Shown here piece by piece: positions 15,298 to 24,011 of a DNA stretch of 36,643 nt. Numbering within the stretch: position 1 is the stretch's first letter; each line of letters opens with the position of its first letter. Origin of the DNA: CAZLXG01 sp964563585 (GTDB taxonomy: Bacteria > Bacteroidota > Bacteroidia > Flavobacteriales > Flavobacteriaceae); contig CAZLXG010000016.1 of assembly GCA_964563585.1 (NCBI GenBank), forward strand, positions 1 through 36,643. The letters run 5' to 3'. A program made the position numbers and the translations under genes. Under the pieces are notes generated by a model, which was given only the letters and a program-made list of their open reading frames with translations, was not told the origin of the DNA and did not search any database.

Positions 15298-15903
15298 TTA
15301 TAAATTGCTTTTTTCTGCCAAAAAAATTAAAGTTTTATACACCAAATGCACAGGCAAGCCCATAACATTAAAATAAGAGCCTTCAATATTTGTAATTCCA
15401 ATTTGTCCAATCCACTCTTGAATGCCATAAGCACCAGCTTTATCAAATGGTTTACAGGTTTTTATATAGTATGAAATTTCATCATCAGTTAAATCTTTAA
15501 AAGTAACTTTTGTGATGTTGTGTATTGTTTTTTCGGAGTTAATTGTAGTGAAGCACACCGAAGTAATAACTTCATGCGTAGTATTACTTAACGATTTTAA
15601 AATATTGAATGCATCATCTTCATCTTTTGGTTTTCCTAAAGCTTCATTATTATGCCAAACAATGGTATCGCTTGTAATTAAAATATCGTTTTCTTTTAAT
15701 TCATCTTTAAAAGGAAGTGCTTTTAATTGTGCTAAATAATTACTGATTTCGAAATGTGTTAGTCGTGGGGGATATTCTTCCTTTACTGGTTTCAATCTAA
15801 TTTCAAAATCTAACCCTAAATTTTTAAAGAATTCTTGTCTTCTTGGAGAACCTGAAGCTAGAATTATATTGAAATTTTTAAGTTTTTCGTTTAGCATTAT
15901 CAT
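15298..15903 (-). CDS. maf: Maf-family nucleotide pyrophosphatase (201 aa)
   Basis: Maf proteins hydrolyse non-canonical or pyrimidine NTPs (dTTP/UTP) and have been linked to septum formation. Signatures are ILASGSPRRQEFF near 14-26, the ITSDTIVW strand with the catalytic Asp near 76-83, and GAYGIQEWIG near 157-166. Length is normal. The start ATG overlaps the UbiA gene stop by 4 bp; a second ATG two codons in is also possible. The gene order DUF2520, kdsC, ubiA-like, maf is a common flavobacterial cluster. Confidence 0.93.
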   Translation of the reverse strand: MIMLNEKLKNFNIILASGSPRRQEFFKNLGLDFEIRLKPVKEEYPPRLTHFEISNYLAQLKALPFKDELKENDILITSDTIVWHNNEALGKPKDEDDAFNILKSLSNTTHEVITSVCFTTINSEKTIHNITKVTFKDLTDDEISYYIKTCKPFDKAGAYGIQEWIGQIGITNIEGSYFNVMGLPVHLVYKTLIFLAEKSNL

Positions 15904-16811
15904 AGTAGAATATACTTATATAAAAGTAGAGAAAGTATTCCGAAAAACATGACTAATTTTAGCATACTACTAATATGATGATGTTCTTTTTTAGTTTTTG
16001 CACTAAAGGCTTTAATACTAATATAAATAAGAGGTGCAATAATAAAAACTAAAAAATAGATGACCGCAGTTAAGTTTGTGTATAAAGAATTTATGGTATA
16101 ATACGCTATTGTAAATAAAGGGATAAGTGTTAAAACAAAAAGCACATAGGAGGCTCTTTCTCTACCAATGGCAATAGGTAAGGTGTTCATTTCCGCCTTA
16201 TAATCGCCATCAATATCTTCAATATCTTTTGCTATTTCTCTGATGAGATTTAAAATGAAAGCCATCAACGCATAGTCTAATATAATTTTGAAAAAGGTTA
16301 ATTGTGTTAGCCTGTTTTCGGGTGTTAACGTTGGGAGTAATTCGAATATTCCAACAATAATAATACTTAATGCGACTAAAATTGATACAACAATATTACC
16401 AATTAAAAGCGTGCGTTTTAAATAGGTTGCATAGATATAAAGTAAGGCTGAAATAATTACGAAAAGCGAGAAAAAAGCATTTTTATCAACACTATTTGAT
16501 AAATAATAACCAATACCAACACCAATTATATTTAGAATGATAAAAAGATTATAAGCTGTTTTTTCTGAAATACTATTACCGATAATTATCTTGTTGGGCT
16601 TGTTTACAAAATCGGTTTCAATATCATAAATGTCATTTATAATATTACCTGCTGCTGCAATACAAATAGTTGCTGTAATTAAAAGAGAAATACCTAAAGC
16701 ATCTAAACCAAAGGTTACTCCAAAAGGTTCTAAAAAAGCATATTTAATAAGCAATTGCACAAGTGCAATCATTAGTAAGTTTTTCCAGCGAATGAGGTTT
16801 AAGAAGTTCAA
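15900..16811 (-). CDS. UbiA-family prenyltransferase (303 aa)
   Basis: A polytopic membrane enzyme that moves a polyprenyl group to an acceptor. The first Asp-rich motif is NDIYDIETD (59-67), and the second is DIEDIDGDYKAE near 190-202. About eight hydrophobic helices can be seen. In flavobacteria this gene is usually annotated as geranylgeranylglycerol-phosphate geranylgeranyltransferase-like, but UbiA paralogues for quinone or other lipids look alike, so the acceptor is not settled. It overlaps maf by 4 bp and starts 44 bp after kdsC. Confidence 0.85.
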   Translation of the reverse strand: MNFLNLIRWKNLLMIALVQLLIKYAFLEPFGVTFGLDALGISLLITATICIAAAGNIINDIYDIETDFVNKPNKIIIGNSISEKTAYNLFIILNIIGVGIGYYLSNSVDKNAFFSLFVIISALLYIYATYLKRTLLIGNIVVSILVALSIIIVGIFELLPTLTPENRLTQLTFFKIILDYALMAFILNLIREIAKDIEDIDGDYKAEMNTLPIAIGRERASYVLFVLTLIPLFTIAYYTINSLYTNLTAVIYFLVFIIAPLIYISIKAFSAKTKKEHHHISSMLKLVMFFGILSLLLYKYILL

Positions 16812-16855
16812 AAAATAGTTGTTAAGTTATTATTTAATTTGAAGTATTGTCTACG

Positions 16856-17386
16856 TTAATCATACTTCGCATCAAAATTTCCATTCCATTTTCCTTGTAC
16901 TTTCATTACTTGTTCAATTACATCACGAACAGCACCTTTACCGCCTTTTTTATGCGAAATATATTTAGAAATAGCTTTGATTTCTGGAACAGCATCTTGT
17001 GGACAACAGGGTAAACCTATTTGTTTCATGACAGGGAAATCAGGAATATCATCTCCCATATAAAGTACATTTTTTGGTTTAATGTTGGTTGCTTTTAAAT
17101 AGTCATTCAACTGTTCGATTTTATTGTGAGCACCTAAATAAATATTTTTGATACCCAATCCTTCTAAGCGTAAACGAACGCCTTCGTTACTTCCTCCAGA
17201 AATAATACACATATTAAAACCGTTATTAATGGCTGTTTTTAACGCATACCCATCTTTTACATTCATTCTACGAAGCATATCACCATTGTTGTCAACCAAA
17301 ACGCTGCCATCTGTAAGTACACCATCAACATCAAAAATAAAGGTTGTTATATATTCTAGGTATTCTTTATAACTTCTTTCTTCCAT
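16856..17386 (-). CDS. kdsC: KdsC-type HAD phosphatase (176 aa)
   Basis: Dephosphorylates KDO-8-phosphate to KDO for lipopolysaccharide inner core synthesis. It is a cap-less HAD protein with motif I FIFDVDGVLTDG (17-28; nucleophile D19, acid D21), then GYALK, the CIISGG strand (motif II), and MGDDIPDFPVM (motif III/IV). The C-terminal KGGKGAVRDVIEQV segment is typical of KdsC tails. Length is normal. The gene overlaps the DUF2520 gene upstream by 20 bp. Confidence 0.92.
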   Translation of the reverse strand: MEERSYKEYLEYITTFIFDVDGVLTDGSVLVDNNGDMLRRMNVKDGYALKTAINNGFNMCIISGGSNEGVRLRLEGLGIKNIYLGAHNKIEQLNDYLKATNIKPKNVLYMGDDIPDFPVMKQIGLPCCPQDAVPEIKAISKYISHKKGGKGAVRDVIEQVMKVQGKWNGNFDAKYD

Positions 17387-18134
17387 GTGTACGTTGTATT
17401 GATGCGGTTAGTAATTCGTAAATATCTTTATGATGCTGATTATCTAGCTGTTTTAAATGCTTTCTAATTGTTTTTTTGTCGTTACGTTTTGCGGGGCCAG
17501 TTTGGGCTTTATAAGGCGATAAGTCTTGAACCTTTTTTGCGGTTTCTAAAATAAGTGGCTTTAAAATATCGAATTCTGCACCTTGAGATTCTGTAATTTC
17601 ATGTCCAATTCTATAGAGTTGATTAGTAAAATTGTTAACCACAACAGCCGCCAAATGTAATATTTTACGTTGGTCGCTATTTACACGATGTGTTTTACAA
17701 CCTAGAGCAATTCCTAATTTTTTTAAAAGCTGATAATCTGGTTTATGAATGGTTTCTATGCAAATTGGAACAGTTGTAAAATCTAATTTGGCATCTTTAG
17801 AAAATGTTTGTAAAGGATAGAATACACCCCGTTTGTGTTTCATATCTATATCATAAATACCAACACTACCAGAAGTGTGTACAACCAATCTATCTTTAAA
17901 ATGGAGTTGTTTCGTTAAATCGAAAACTGCATCATCGCTTACAGCTAAAATATAAACATCAGCATCAACAAGTTTCGATAAATCATCAATTATTTCAACT
18001 TGATTTTTGTGTTTGCTAATAGTATCTAATGTTCTATTATACCATTGGTTTATAGTAACATGTTCTGCATTATTAAAAGCCTTAAATAAATGTGAAGCAA
18101 CATTTCCTGCGCCAAGTAAAACAACTGAAATCAT
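17367..18134 (-). CDS. Rossmann-fold DUF2520 protein (255 aa)
   Basis: A predicted NAD(P)-binding dehydrogenase-like protein related to ProC and 6-phosphogluconate dehydrogenases. MISVVLLGAGNVASHLF at the start has the GxGxxA/G dinucleotide-binding loop. The DUF2520 C-terminal helical domain follows, with HLAAVVVNNFTNQLY near 182-196. The ATG at 18134 gives exactly this start. An upstream extension to 18206 would overlap the globin promoter and is unlikely. The substrate is unknown. It leads the minus-strand unit with kdsC and is divergent from the globin gene. Confidence 0.85.
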   Translation of the reverse strand: MISVVLLGAGNVASHLFKAFNNAEHVTINQWYNRTLDTISKHKNQVEIIDDLSKLVDADVYILAVSDDAVFDLTKQLHFKDRLVVHTSGSVGIYDIDMKHKRGVFYPLQTFSKDAKLDFTTVPICIETIHKPDYQLLKKLGIALGCKTHRVNSDQRKILHLAAVVVNNFTNQLYRIGHEITESQGAEFDILKPLILETAKKVQDLSPYKAQTGPAKRNDKKTIRKHLKQLDNQHHKDIYELLTASIQRTHGRKKL

Positions 18135-18180
18135 ATTGCTAAAATAGGTAAGAATTGTGATAAATAAAAGCACATTATTG

Positions 18181-18188
18181 TATCTTTG
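18181..18188 (+). promoter_or_regulatory. -7 box of the globin gene, suggesting a (nearly) leaderless mRNA
   Basis: TATCTTTG matches TANNTTTG and ends only 6 bp before the ATG at 18195. A TTG lies at 18155-18157, 23 nt upstream, slightly too far for the consensus. If used, transcription would start at or within a base or two of the start codon. Confidence 0.5.
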
Positions 18189-18194
18189 TTTACT

Positions 18195-18590
18195 ATGGAA
18201 AAGCATGATATTAAAACCCGAGAAGATGTATTTTTATTAGTGTCTTCGTTTTATGTAAAGGTTAGAAAAGATGAAACTTTAGGACATTTTTTTAATGATG
18301 CCATTAAAGATTGGGATGCACATTTAGAGAACTTAACTACATTTTGGGAATCTAGTTTGTTTTTAAAAACAAGATATTTAGGAAACCCTTTAGAAGCACA
18401 TGCTAAAGTTGATAAGGATAATAATAATTCGATTACCGAATTGCATTTTGGCATTTGGTTAAATCTTTGGTTTCAAACTATTGACGAACTTTTTGAAGGT
18501 GATTATGCTGAAAATGCAAAACGTCGCGCCAGAAAAATGGGCACATTTTTATACTTAAAAATCTTTGAAGCAAGACAAAATCAATCTTAA
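18195..18590 (+). CDS. Group III truncated haemoglobin (131 aa)
   Basis: A 2-on-2 globin that binds haem and O2 or NO; group III members are linked to respiration or nitrosative stress. The first helix has LLVSSFYVKV with a Tyr (Y20) in the usual B10 region. The likely proximal histidine is H84 in ITELHFGIWLNLW, and RRARKMGTFLYLKI closes the fold. The ATG at 18195 is preferred over a TTG at 18186. It is divergent from the DUF2520-kdsC unit, with 60 bp between the start codons. Confidence 0.85.
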   Translation: MEKHDIKTREDVFLLVSSFYVKVRKDETLGHFFNDAIKDWDAHLENLTTFWESSLFLKTRYLGNPLEAHAKVDKDNNNSITELHFGIWLNLWFQTIDELFEGDYAENAKRRARKMGTFLYLKIFEARQNQS

Positions 18591-18654
18591 CCGTTATTGT
18601 AAATGAAATAAAATGAAGTGTGACAATCTGTTACTTTTGTATTTTAATTTTAAA

Positions 18655-18700
18655 GATTACCACGTTGTTCAGATTACTATCTGAACTTCCTCGTAATGAC
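18655..18700 (-). repeat. Dispersed GTCATTNCGA...ACGTGGTAATC repeat, copy A
   Basis: Read on the minus strand it starts GTCATTACGAGGAAG and ends ACGTGGTAATC, with a central hairpin (18667-18674 with 18679-18686). The copy at 24917-24955 shares both ends, and the fragment at 25164-25190 shares the first. It lies just upstream of the CcsBA promoter box. Confidence 0.7.
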
Positions 18701-18712
18701 AACATAATTACT

Positions 18713-18720
18713 TAAATTTG
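18713..18720 (+). promoter_or_regulatory. Putative -7 box of the CcsBA gene
   Basis: TAAATTTG matches TANNTTTG, 23 bp before the ATG at 18744. No TTTG is seen at the -33 position, where the dispersed repeat lies. Confidence 0.45.
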
Positions 18721-18743
18721 CACAACCTTAAAAAGGTGTTATT

Positions 18744-21700
18744 ATGCTAGATAAACTTGCCAAAATTCTTTTTTCCACCCGTCTTACCGCCTTTCTATTT
18801 ATTGCTTTTGCCGTTGCTATGGCAACAGGTACTTTTTTAGATGTAGGACAAGATACTTCGCCAACACCTTATACCAGGAATTTAATTTATAATGCGTGGT
18901 GGTTTGAAACTATTATGGTGTTTTTTGTAATTAATTTTTCAGGAAATATTTTTAGGTTCAGACTTTACAAAAAAGAAAAATGGGCAACATTAATACTTCA
19001 TTTAGCATTCATTTTTATTTTATTAGGCGCATTTATTACTAGATATGTGAGTTTTGAAGGTATGATGGCCATTCGAGAAGGCGATACTGAAAACACTTTT
19101 CTATCAAGTAAAACATATATTACAACTTACATTGATGGCGATTATTTGATTGATGGAGTTGCACAACGTTTACCAGTTGAACGCGTAGTAGATTTTTCAA
19201 AACGATTAGATAATAAGTTTAAAATTGAAACAAAATATAATCAGCAACCCGTAACTATTGAGTTAGAAAAATTTATCACTGGAGCGGAAGAAGATATTAT
19301 TCCAAACGAAAAAGGTGAAGCCTATTTAAAAGTTGTTGAAGCTGGAGGCAGCGGTCCACACAATCACTTTTTAAAAATAGGAGAAGTACAAAGTATTCAC
19401 AGTATATTATTTGCATTAAATAAACCTACCGAAGGTGCTATAAATATAACATATACAGGCGATTCGCTTAATATTCAATCGCCTTTTGAAGGCGAATACA
19501 TGACAATGGCTACAATGGCAAAAGGGAAACTAGTAAAAGATAGTTTACAGCCATTAATATTACGCTCACGATATATTATCGGGAATATGCAAATGGTATT
19601 TCCTAAACCAGTAGTAAAAGGCTTTTTTGATATTGTACAAAAATCTAAAATATTAAAAAATGATGAAGATGGAGTTGTTCTTAAAGTAACTACTAATGGC
19701 GAAACTAAAACCGTTGGATTGCTTGGTGGTAAAGGAACAAATAGTGCATTTAAACAAATTAAAGTTGGCGGATTAGATTTTGCTTTTAAATATGGTTCTA
19801 AAATTCTAGAGCTACCTTTTCAAATAAAGTTGAATGATTTTGAGGCAGAACGTTATCCAGGAACAGAACGAGGCTATTCAGCATATTCGAGCGAAGTCAC
19901 TATTTTAGATGAGAATGAAGGTGATTACGATTACAAAATTTTCATGAATAATATTTTAGACCATGGTGGTTATCGTTTTTTTCAATCGGGTTTCGACCCT
20001 GACGAAAAAGGAACAATTCTATCTGTAAATCACGATTATTGGGGAACATTGTTAACCTATTTTGGGTATTTTATGTTGTTTTTTGGTATGCTATCTATTT
20101 TGTTTAGTAAGCATTCTCGTTTTGGCGATTTAAAAGCACGACTTAATAGGGTGAAATCAAAAAAGGCGAAACTACTTTCGGTTATATTGTTATGTTTTGG
20201 ATTGAGTTCGTTTGCACAACAGCATTCTGAAAATGATGGTCACGACCATTCTAAACCAACAAAAGCTCAAATAGATTCTATTTTATCAGCTAACATAACT
20301 CCGAAACCGCATGCCGATGAGTTTGGACATTTAGTTATTCAAGATTTAAGTGGTAGAATGATGCCTGTAAATACGTATGCATCAGAAATGCTTCGTAAAT
20401 TAAGTAAAAGTGATACTTATGAAGGTTTTGATGCTAACCAAATATTTCTATCTATACAAGAAAGTCCTGCGCTTTGGTATAACGTACCAGTTATTTATTT
20501 AAGACCAAAAGAAACAGATTCATTACGAGAAATTATAGGAGTAAATAAAGAAGATAAACATTTTGCTTTAATCGATTTTTTAAATGAAGATGGCACTTAT
20601 AAATTAGAACCTTATTTAGATGATGTTTATAGTGTTAATGTTCCAAACGGGTATCAAAAAAAGATTAAAGAAACCGACCAAAGAGTTAGGTTAATGTTTA
20701 ATACAATTGAAGGTGCATCATTAAAAATATACCCTATACCTAATGATGAAAATAACAAATGGATTTCTACTAACGATTATAGACACGGTAATTTTAAAAT
20801 TGAAGATTCGCTTTATAGTAATTTTGTAAAAAATGGCTTCCGAGCATATTTGTATACGCTTAATAATGCAAAAGAAACAGGTGATTTTGCTGAAGCTTCA
20901 AAGCTTTTAGAGGCTTTCAAAAAAACGCAACATCAATACGGAACTGATGTAATGCTGAGTGATGATAAAGTGAAAACGGAGATTTTATACAACAAATACG
21001 ATATTTTCAAAAAGCTATTTAGCTGGTATATGTATGCGGGTACTTTGCTGTTTGTTATATTAATTATTCAAATTTTTAAAGATAGAAGTAAAGCTATAAA
21101 CGTAACCATTAGGGTATTCAAATGGATTATTTTAGGGGTATTTATTTTACACACAGCAGGCTTAATTACACGTTGGTATATATCGGGTCACGCCCCTTGG
21201 AGTGATGCCTACGAATCTATGATTTATGTGGCTTGGGCAACGATGTTATTCGGTTTAGTTTTCGGAAGGAAAAGTGATTTAACCATTGCATCTACAGCAT
21301 TTGTAACATCTATGATTTTAATGATTGCACATTGGAATTGGATGGATCCAGCCATTGCAAACCTGCAGCCTGTATTAAATAGTTATTGGCTCATGATTCA
21401 TGTAGCTGTAATTGTTGGTAGTTATGGTCCGTTTGCATTAGGTATGATATTAGGTGTTGTTGCTTTATTTCTTATGATTTTTACCAATGAAAAGAATAAA
21501 GAAAAAATGTATCTCAATATAAAAGAGCTAACTATAATTAACGAAATGTCTTTAACCGTTGGATTAGTTATGCTTACCATAGGGAACTTTTTAGGAGGTA
21601 TGTGGGCAAACGAAAGTTGGGGACGTTATTGGGGTTGGGATCCAAAAGAAACTTGGGCACTTATTAGTATTATGGTGTATGCATTTGTAATTCATATGCG

Positions 21701-21929
21701 ACTTATTCCTGGACTTCGTAGTCGTTGGTTTTTCAACTTAATGTCTATCGTAGCATTTGCAAGTATTTTAATGACTTATTTTGGAGTTAATTTTTACTTA
21801 GCAGGACTGCATAGTTATGCTAGTGGCGACCAAATAGTAAGTGTGAAGTTTATTGGTATTGCTTGTGCTATTGTTGTTGTTTTAGGCTTTTTCGCATACA
21901 GAGGTTATTCGAAGTATTATAAGAAATAG
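18744..21929 (+). CDS. ccsBA: ResB-CcsA fusion, cytochrome c maturation protein (1061 aa)
   Basis: The system II cytochrome c synthase: it exports haem and attaches it to CXXCH motifs outside the inner membrane. The N-terminal half (about 1-470) is ResB-like, with early helices (residues 10-30, 50-70, 80-100), a large periplasmic domain and a closing helix near 435-455. A second periplasmic stretch follows. The CcsA part (about 760-1061) has HTAGLITRWYISGHAPWSD, LMIHVAVIVGSYGPF and the haem-binding WGWDPKETW at 963-971, then a conserved H in FYLAGLHSY. The fused arrangement is normal for Bacteroidota. A 50-residue basic protein gene follows 4 bp after the stop. Confidence 0.95.
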   Translation: MLDKLAKILFSTRLTAFLFIAFAVAMATGTFLDVGQDTSPTPYTRNLIYNAWWFETIMVFFVINFSGNIFRFRLYKKEKWATLILHLAFIFILLGAFITRYVSFEGMMAIREGDTENTFLSSKTYITTYIDGDYLIDGVAQRLPVERVVDFSKRLDNKFKIETKYNQQPVTIELEKFITGAEEDIIPNEKGEAYLKVVEAGGSGPHNHFLKIGEVQSIHSILFALNKPTEGAINITYTGDSLNIQSPFEGEYMTMATMAKGKLVKDSLQPLILRSRYIIGNMQMVFPKPVVKGFFDIVQKSKILKNDEDGVVLKVTTNGETKTVGLLGGKGTNSAFKQIKVGGLDFAFKYGSKILELPFQIKLNDFEAERYPGTERGYSAYSSEVTILDENEGDYDYKIFMNNILDHGGYRFFQSGFDPDEKGTILSVNHDYWGTLLTYFGYFMLFFGMLSILFSKHSRFGDLKARLNRVKSKKAKLLSVILLCFGLSSFAQQHSENDGHDHSKPTKAQIDSILSANITPKPHADEFGHLVIQDLSGRMMPVNTYASEMLRKLSKSDTYEGFDANQIFLSIQESPALWYNVPVIYLRPKETDSLREIIGVNKEDKHFALIDFLNEDGTYKLEPYLDDVYSVNVPNGYQKKIKETDQRVRLMFNTIEGASLKIYPIPNDENNKWISTNDYRHGNFKIEDSLYSNFVKNGFRAYLYTLNNAKETGDFAEASKLLEAFKKTQHQYGTDVMLSDDKVKTEILYNKYDIFKKLFSWYMYAGTLLFVILIIQIFKDRSKAINVTIRVFKWIILGVFILHTAGLITRWYISGHAPWSDAYESMIYVAWATMLFGLVFGRKSDLTIASTAFVTSMILMIAHWNWMDPAIANLQPVLNSYWLMIHVAVIVGSYGPFALGMILGVVALFLMIFTNEKNKEKMYLNIKELTIINEMSLTVGLVMLTIGNFLGGMWANESWGRYWGWDPKETWALISIMVYAFVIHMRLIPGLRSRWFFNLMSIVAFASILMTYFGVNFYLAGLHSYASGDQIVSVKFIGIACAIVVVLGFFAYRGYSKYYKK

Positions 21930-21933
21930 TTTT

Positions 21934-22086
21934 ATGGCAAAAACAGGTCGAGAAAAAAATACAAAAAATAAAGGGAAGCATTCTAAGTTAATGGCTCAGA
22001 AAAAGAACAAGAAAAGGTCTGAGGTAGCTTTACGAAAAGAACGTTTAAAAGCGATTATACAAAAATCAAAAGAGCAAAAAGAATAG
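21934..22086 (+). CDS. Small, very basic protein (50 aa)
   Basis: ATG at 21934, 4 bp after the CcsBA stop, TAG at 22084. The product starts MAKTGREKNTKNKGKHSKLM and ends QKSKEQKE; about 17 of 50 residues are Lys or Arg, with no hydrophobic stretch and no cysteine. Such peptides are probably disordered or RNA/ribosome-binding. I do not recognise a named family. Tight spacing to CcsBA supports translation from the same mRNA, but gives no functional link. Confidence 0.65.
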   Translation: MAKTGREKNTKNKGKHSKLMAQKKNKKRSEVALRKERLKAIIQKSKEQKE

Positions 22087-22184
22087 CATATTTAGAAGTT
22101 TCAAATTAATAGTGGTACTTTTATAGTATAATTCCTTCCTAAGAATTCATTAGCACTTTAGTATAACCTTTAAAAACTAAAACT

Positions 22185-23282
22185 ATGCCATGGTATAATG
22201 ACCTTAGACCCGTATCAGACGATGGGAAAATTGATTATTCACTTGTCTTTCCAAAATTAAAAAACACCGAACGTAAACGTATTATTAAGGATATTCTTGA
22301 CTTAAGAATTGATCTTACAAACAAAGTCCCTGAAAAGAATAGCGACCGTAGTTTATTACTTGCCAGTTGGAATATTAAAGAATTTGGGCACTTAAAAGAA
22401 CGTATTGCAGATTCGTATTTTTTTATTGCAGAAATTATAAATCGATTTGATATTGTTGCAGTTCAAGAAGTGAAATCTAAGTTAGACGACCTTTTTATTA
22501 TCATGCGTCTTTTAGGGAAAAACTGGAGCTATATTATTACTGATATTACCGAAGGTGTTGATGGAAACAAAGAACGTTTTGCGTATGTTTTTGATACCAG
22601 AAAAGTAAAACCATCTGGACTTAGCGGAGAAATAGTGCTTTGGAATGATTTAACTAAAAATTCAATTGTTAAGCAGTTAAAACGCACGCCAGCAATTACA
22701 GGTTTTAAAGCTGGTTGGAAATCGTTTTCACTTATTAATGTGCATTTGCAACCTAAAAAAGAAGCTGATGATATTCGTAAAGAAGAAGTTAGATTACTTA
22801 TGGAAGCCATTAAAGAAAAGCTTCATAAAAAACACTTTTGGAATGAAAATTTAATTTTATTAGGTGATACAAATTTATATAAAACGGATGATGGTATAGT
22901 CGATTTAATAAATAATGCAGATTTTGTTGAAGCTGATGGTTTAAATGATAAAGTAACAAATGTGAGTGAAACAGAGGTTTATGACCGTATTTTCTTGAAT
23001 GTTAATCAAACATATTTTCATTTAGAAAAAGATGATAACGGAAAAGAAATAGGTGATGTTTATAAACCTTTTGATGCCGTTTATACCGAAGCTAAACGAA
23101 GTTTGTATCATGCATATATGCTACTTCATAAAGACGACCCAACAACCTTAGTTGACGATGCTGCTTTTAAATCATACTTCCATAGATATTGGAAACGGAA
23201 TCAAATTTCTGACCATAATCTAGTTTGGATAGAGATTACAATCGATTCTACAGATGAATTTTTAACTAGTAAATTAAGCTAG
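22185..23282 (+). CDS. Endonuclease/exonuclease/phosphatase family protein (365 aa)
   Basis: A DNase-I-like metal-dependent hydrolase. Motifs in order: LLASWNIKEFG near 57-67, IVAVQEVKS near 89-97 (metal-binding Glu), NVHLQPKKEA near 185-194, LLGDTNLY near 225-232 (Asp/Asn pair), and SDHNLVWIEI near 345-354 (catalytic Asp-His). No signal peptide or membrane segment is visible. Substrates of the family range from DNA to phospholipids and phosphoinositides, so the role is open. It stands alone, convergent with the HAD gene 3 bp away. Confidence 0.85.
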   Translation: MPWYNDLRPVSDDGKIDYSLVFPKLKNTERKRIIKDILDLRIDLTNKVPEKNSDRSLLLASWNIKEFGHLKERIADSYFFIAEIINRFDIVAVQEVKSKLDDLFIIMRLLGKNWSYIITDITEGVDGNKERFAYVFDTRKVKPSGLSGEIVLWNDLTKNSIVKQLKRTPAITGFKAGWKSFSLINVHLQPKKEADDIRKEEVRLLMEAIKEKLHKKHFWNENLILLGDTNLYKTDDGIVDLINNADFVEADGLNDKVTNVSETEVYDRIFLNVNQTYFHLEKDDNGKEIGDVYKPFDAVYTEAKRSLYHAYMLLHKDDPTTLVDDAAFKSYFHRYWKRNQISDHNLVWIEITIDSTDEFLTSKLS

Positions 23283-23285
23283 ATT

Positions 23286-23948
23286 TTAGTTTGAAAACAG
23301 CTTTTTAACCTTGTTATATGCAATGTCTTTAAAGTCTGATATAACTTTATTGGCAGTTGAATAGTCTTGATTTTTTGAATGAAAACTATCAAAGCCAACA
23401 CAGAAAATATGGGCAGCATTAGCGGCTTTTATGCCATTTGTAGAATCTTCAATTACAAAGCATTTATTTCTTTCAAAACCTGAGGCTTTTGCTGCATTAA
23501 TAAAAATTTCTGGATGAGGTTTAGATGCTTTTAAATCGGCGCCACTTAGTTTGGCAACAAAATATGGATTCAAATTAAAGCGTTCAAAAATTCTATTAAT
23601 ATTAGGCATTGATGCTGAAGATGCTAACACTAAAGTTAATCCGTTTTTGTGATAACCTTTTATTAAATCGAAAACGCCATCAATAAGTTTAAAACTCATA
23701 TCGTTGTCAAACAAATATTTAAAGTGCTTTCGCTTTAAAGTTACTAATGTTTCAGGAGTTGCATCTAGTTTAAATTCGTCACATAAACGTCTACAAATTT
23801 TAAGCGTAGTTTGCCCAGTAAATGATTCGTATAGCTCGTTAGAAATTTTAATATTTACATCATCAAACATTTTATGATATGCTTTGTGATGTAAAGGTTC
23901 GCTATCTACAATCACACCATCCATATCAAAAATAACAGCTTTAAGCAT
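23286..23948 (-). CDS. HAD-superfamily hydrolase, beta-phosphoglucomutase-like (220 aa)
   Basis: A haloacid-dehalogenase phosphatase/phosphomutase with a helical cap. Motif I is FDMDGVIVDSEPLHH (7-21; D8 nucleophile, D10 acid). Motif II serine is in LVLASSAS near 107-114. The motif III lysine is in KASKPHPEIF near 140-149. Motif IV is FVIEDSTNGIKAA near 160-172. The D-x-D-G-V-x-x-D-S-E-P-L-H start is characteristic of the beta-PGM/phosphatase group. The exact sugar phosphate is unknown. Length is normal. Confidence 0.88.
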   Translation of the reverse strand: MLKAVIFDMDGVIVDSEPLHHKAYHKMFDDVNIKISNELYESFTGQTTLKICRRLCDEFKLDATPETLVTLKRKHFKYLFDNDMSFKLIDGVFDLIKGYHKNGLTLVLASSASMPNINRIFERFNLNPYFVAKLSGADLKASKPHPEIFINAAKASGFERNKCFVIEDSTNGIKAANAAHIFCVGFDSFHSKNQDYSTANKVISDFKDIAYNKVKKLFSN

Positions 23949-24011
23949 ATTTAATTTTTTTTGTGCTAAGATATAATAGAAGGCTTATAGAATGCAATTA
24001 AATATGTAATT

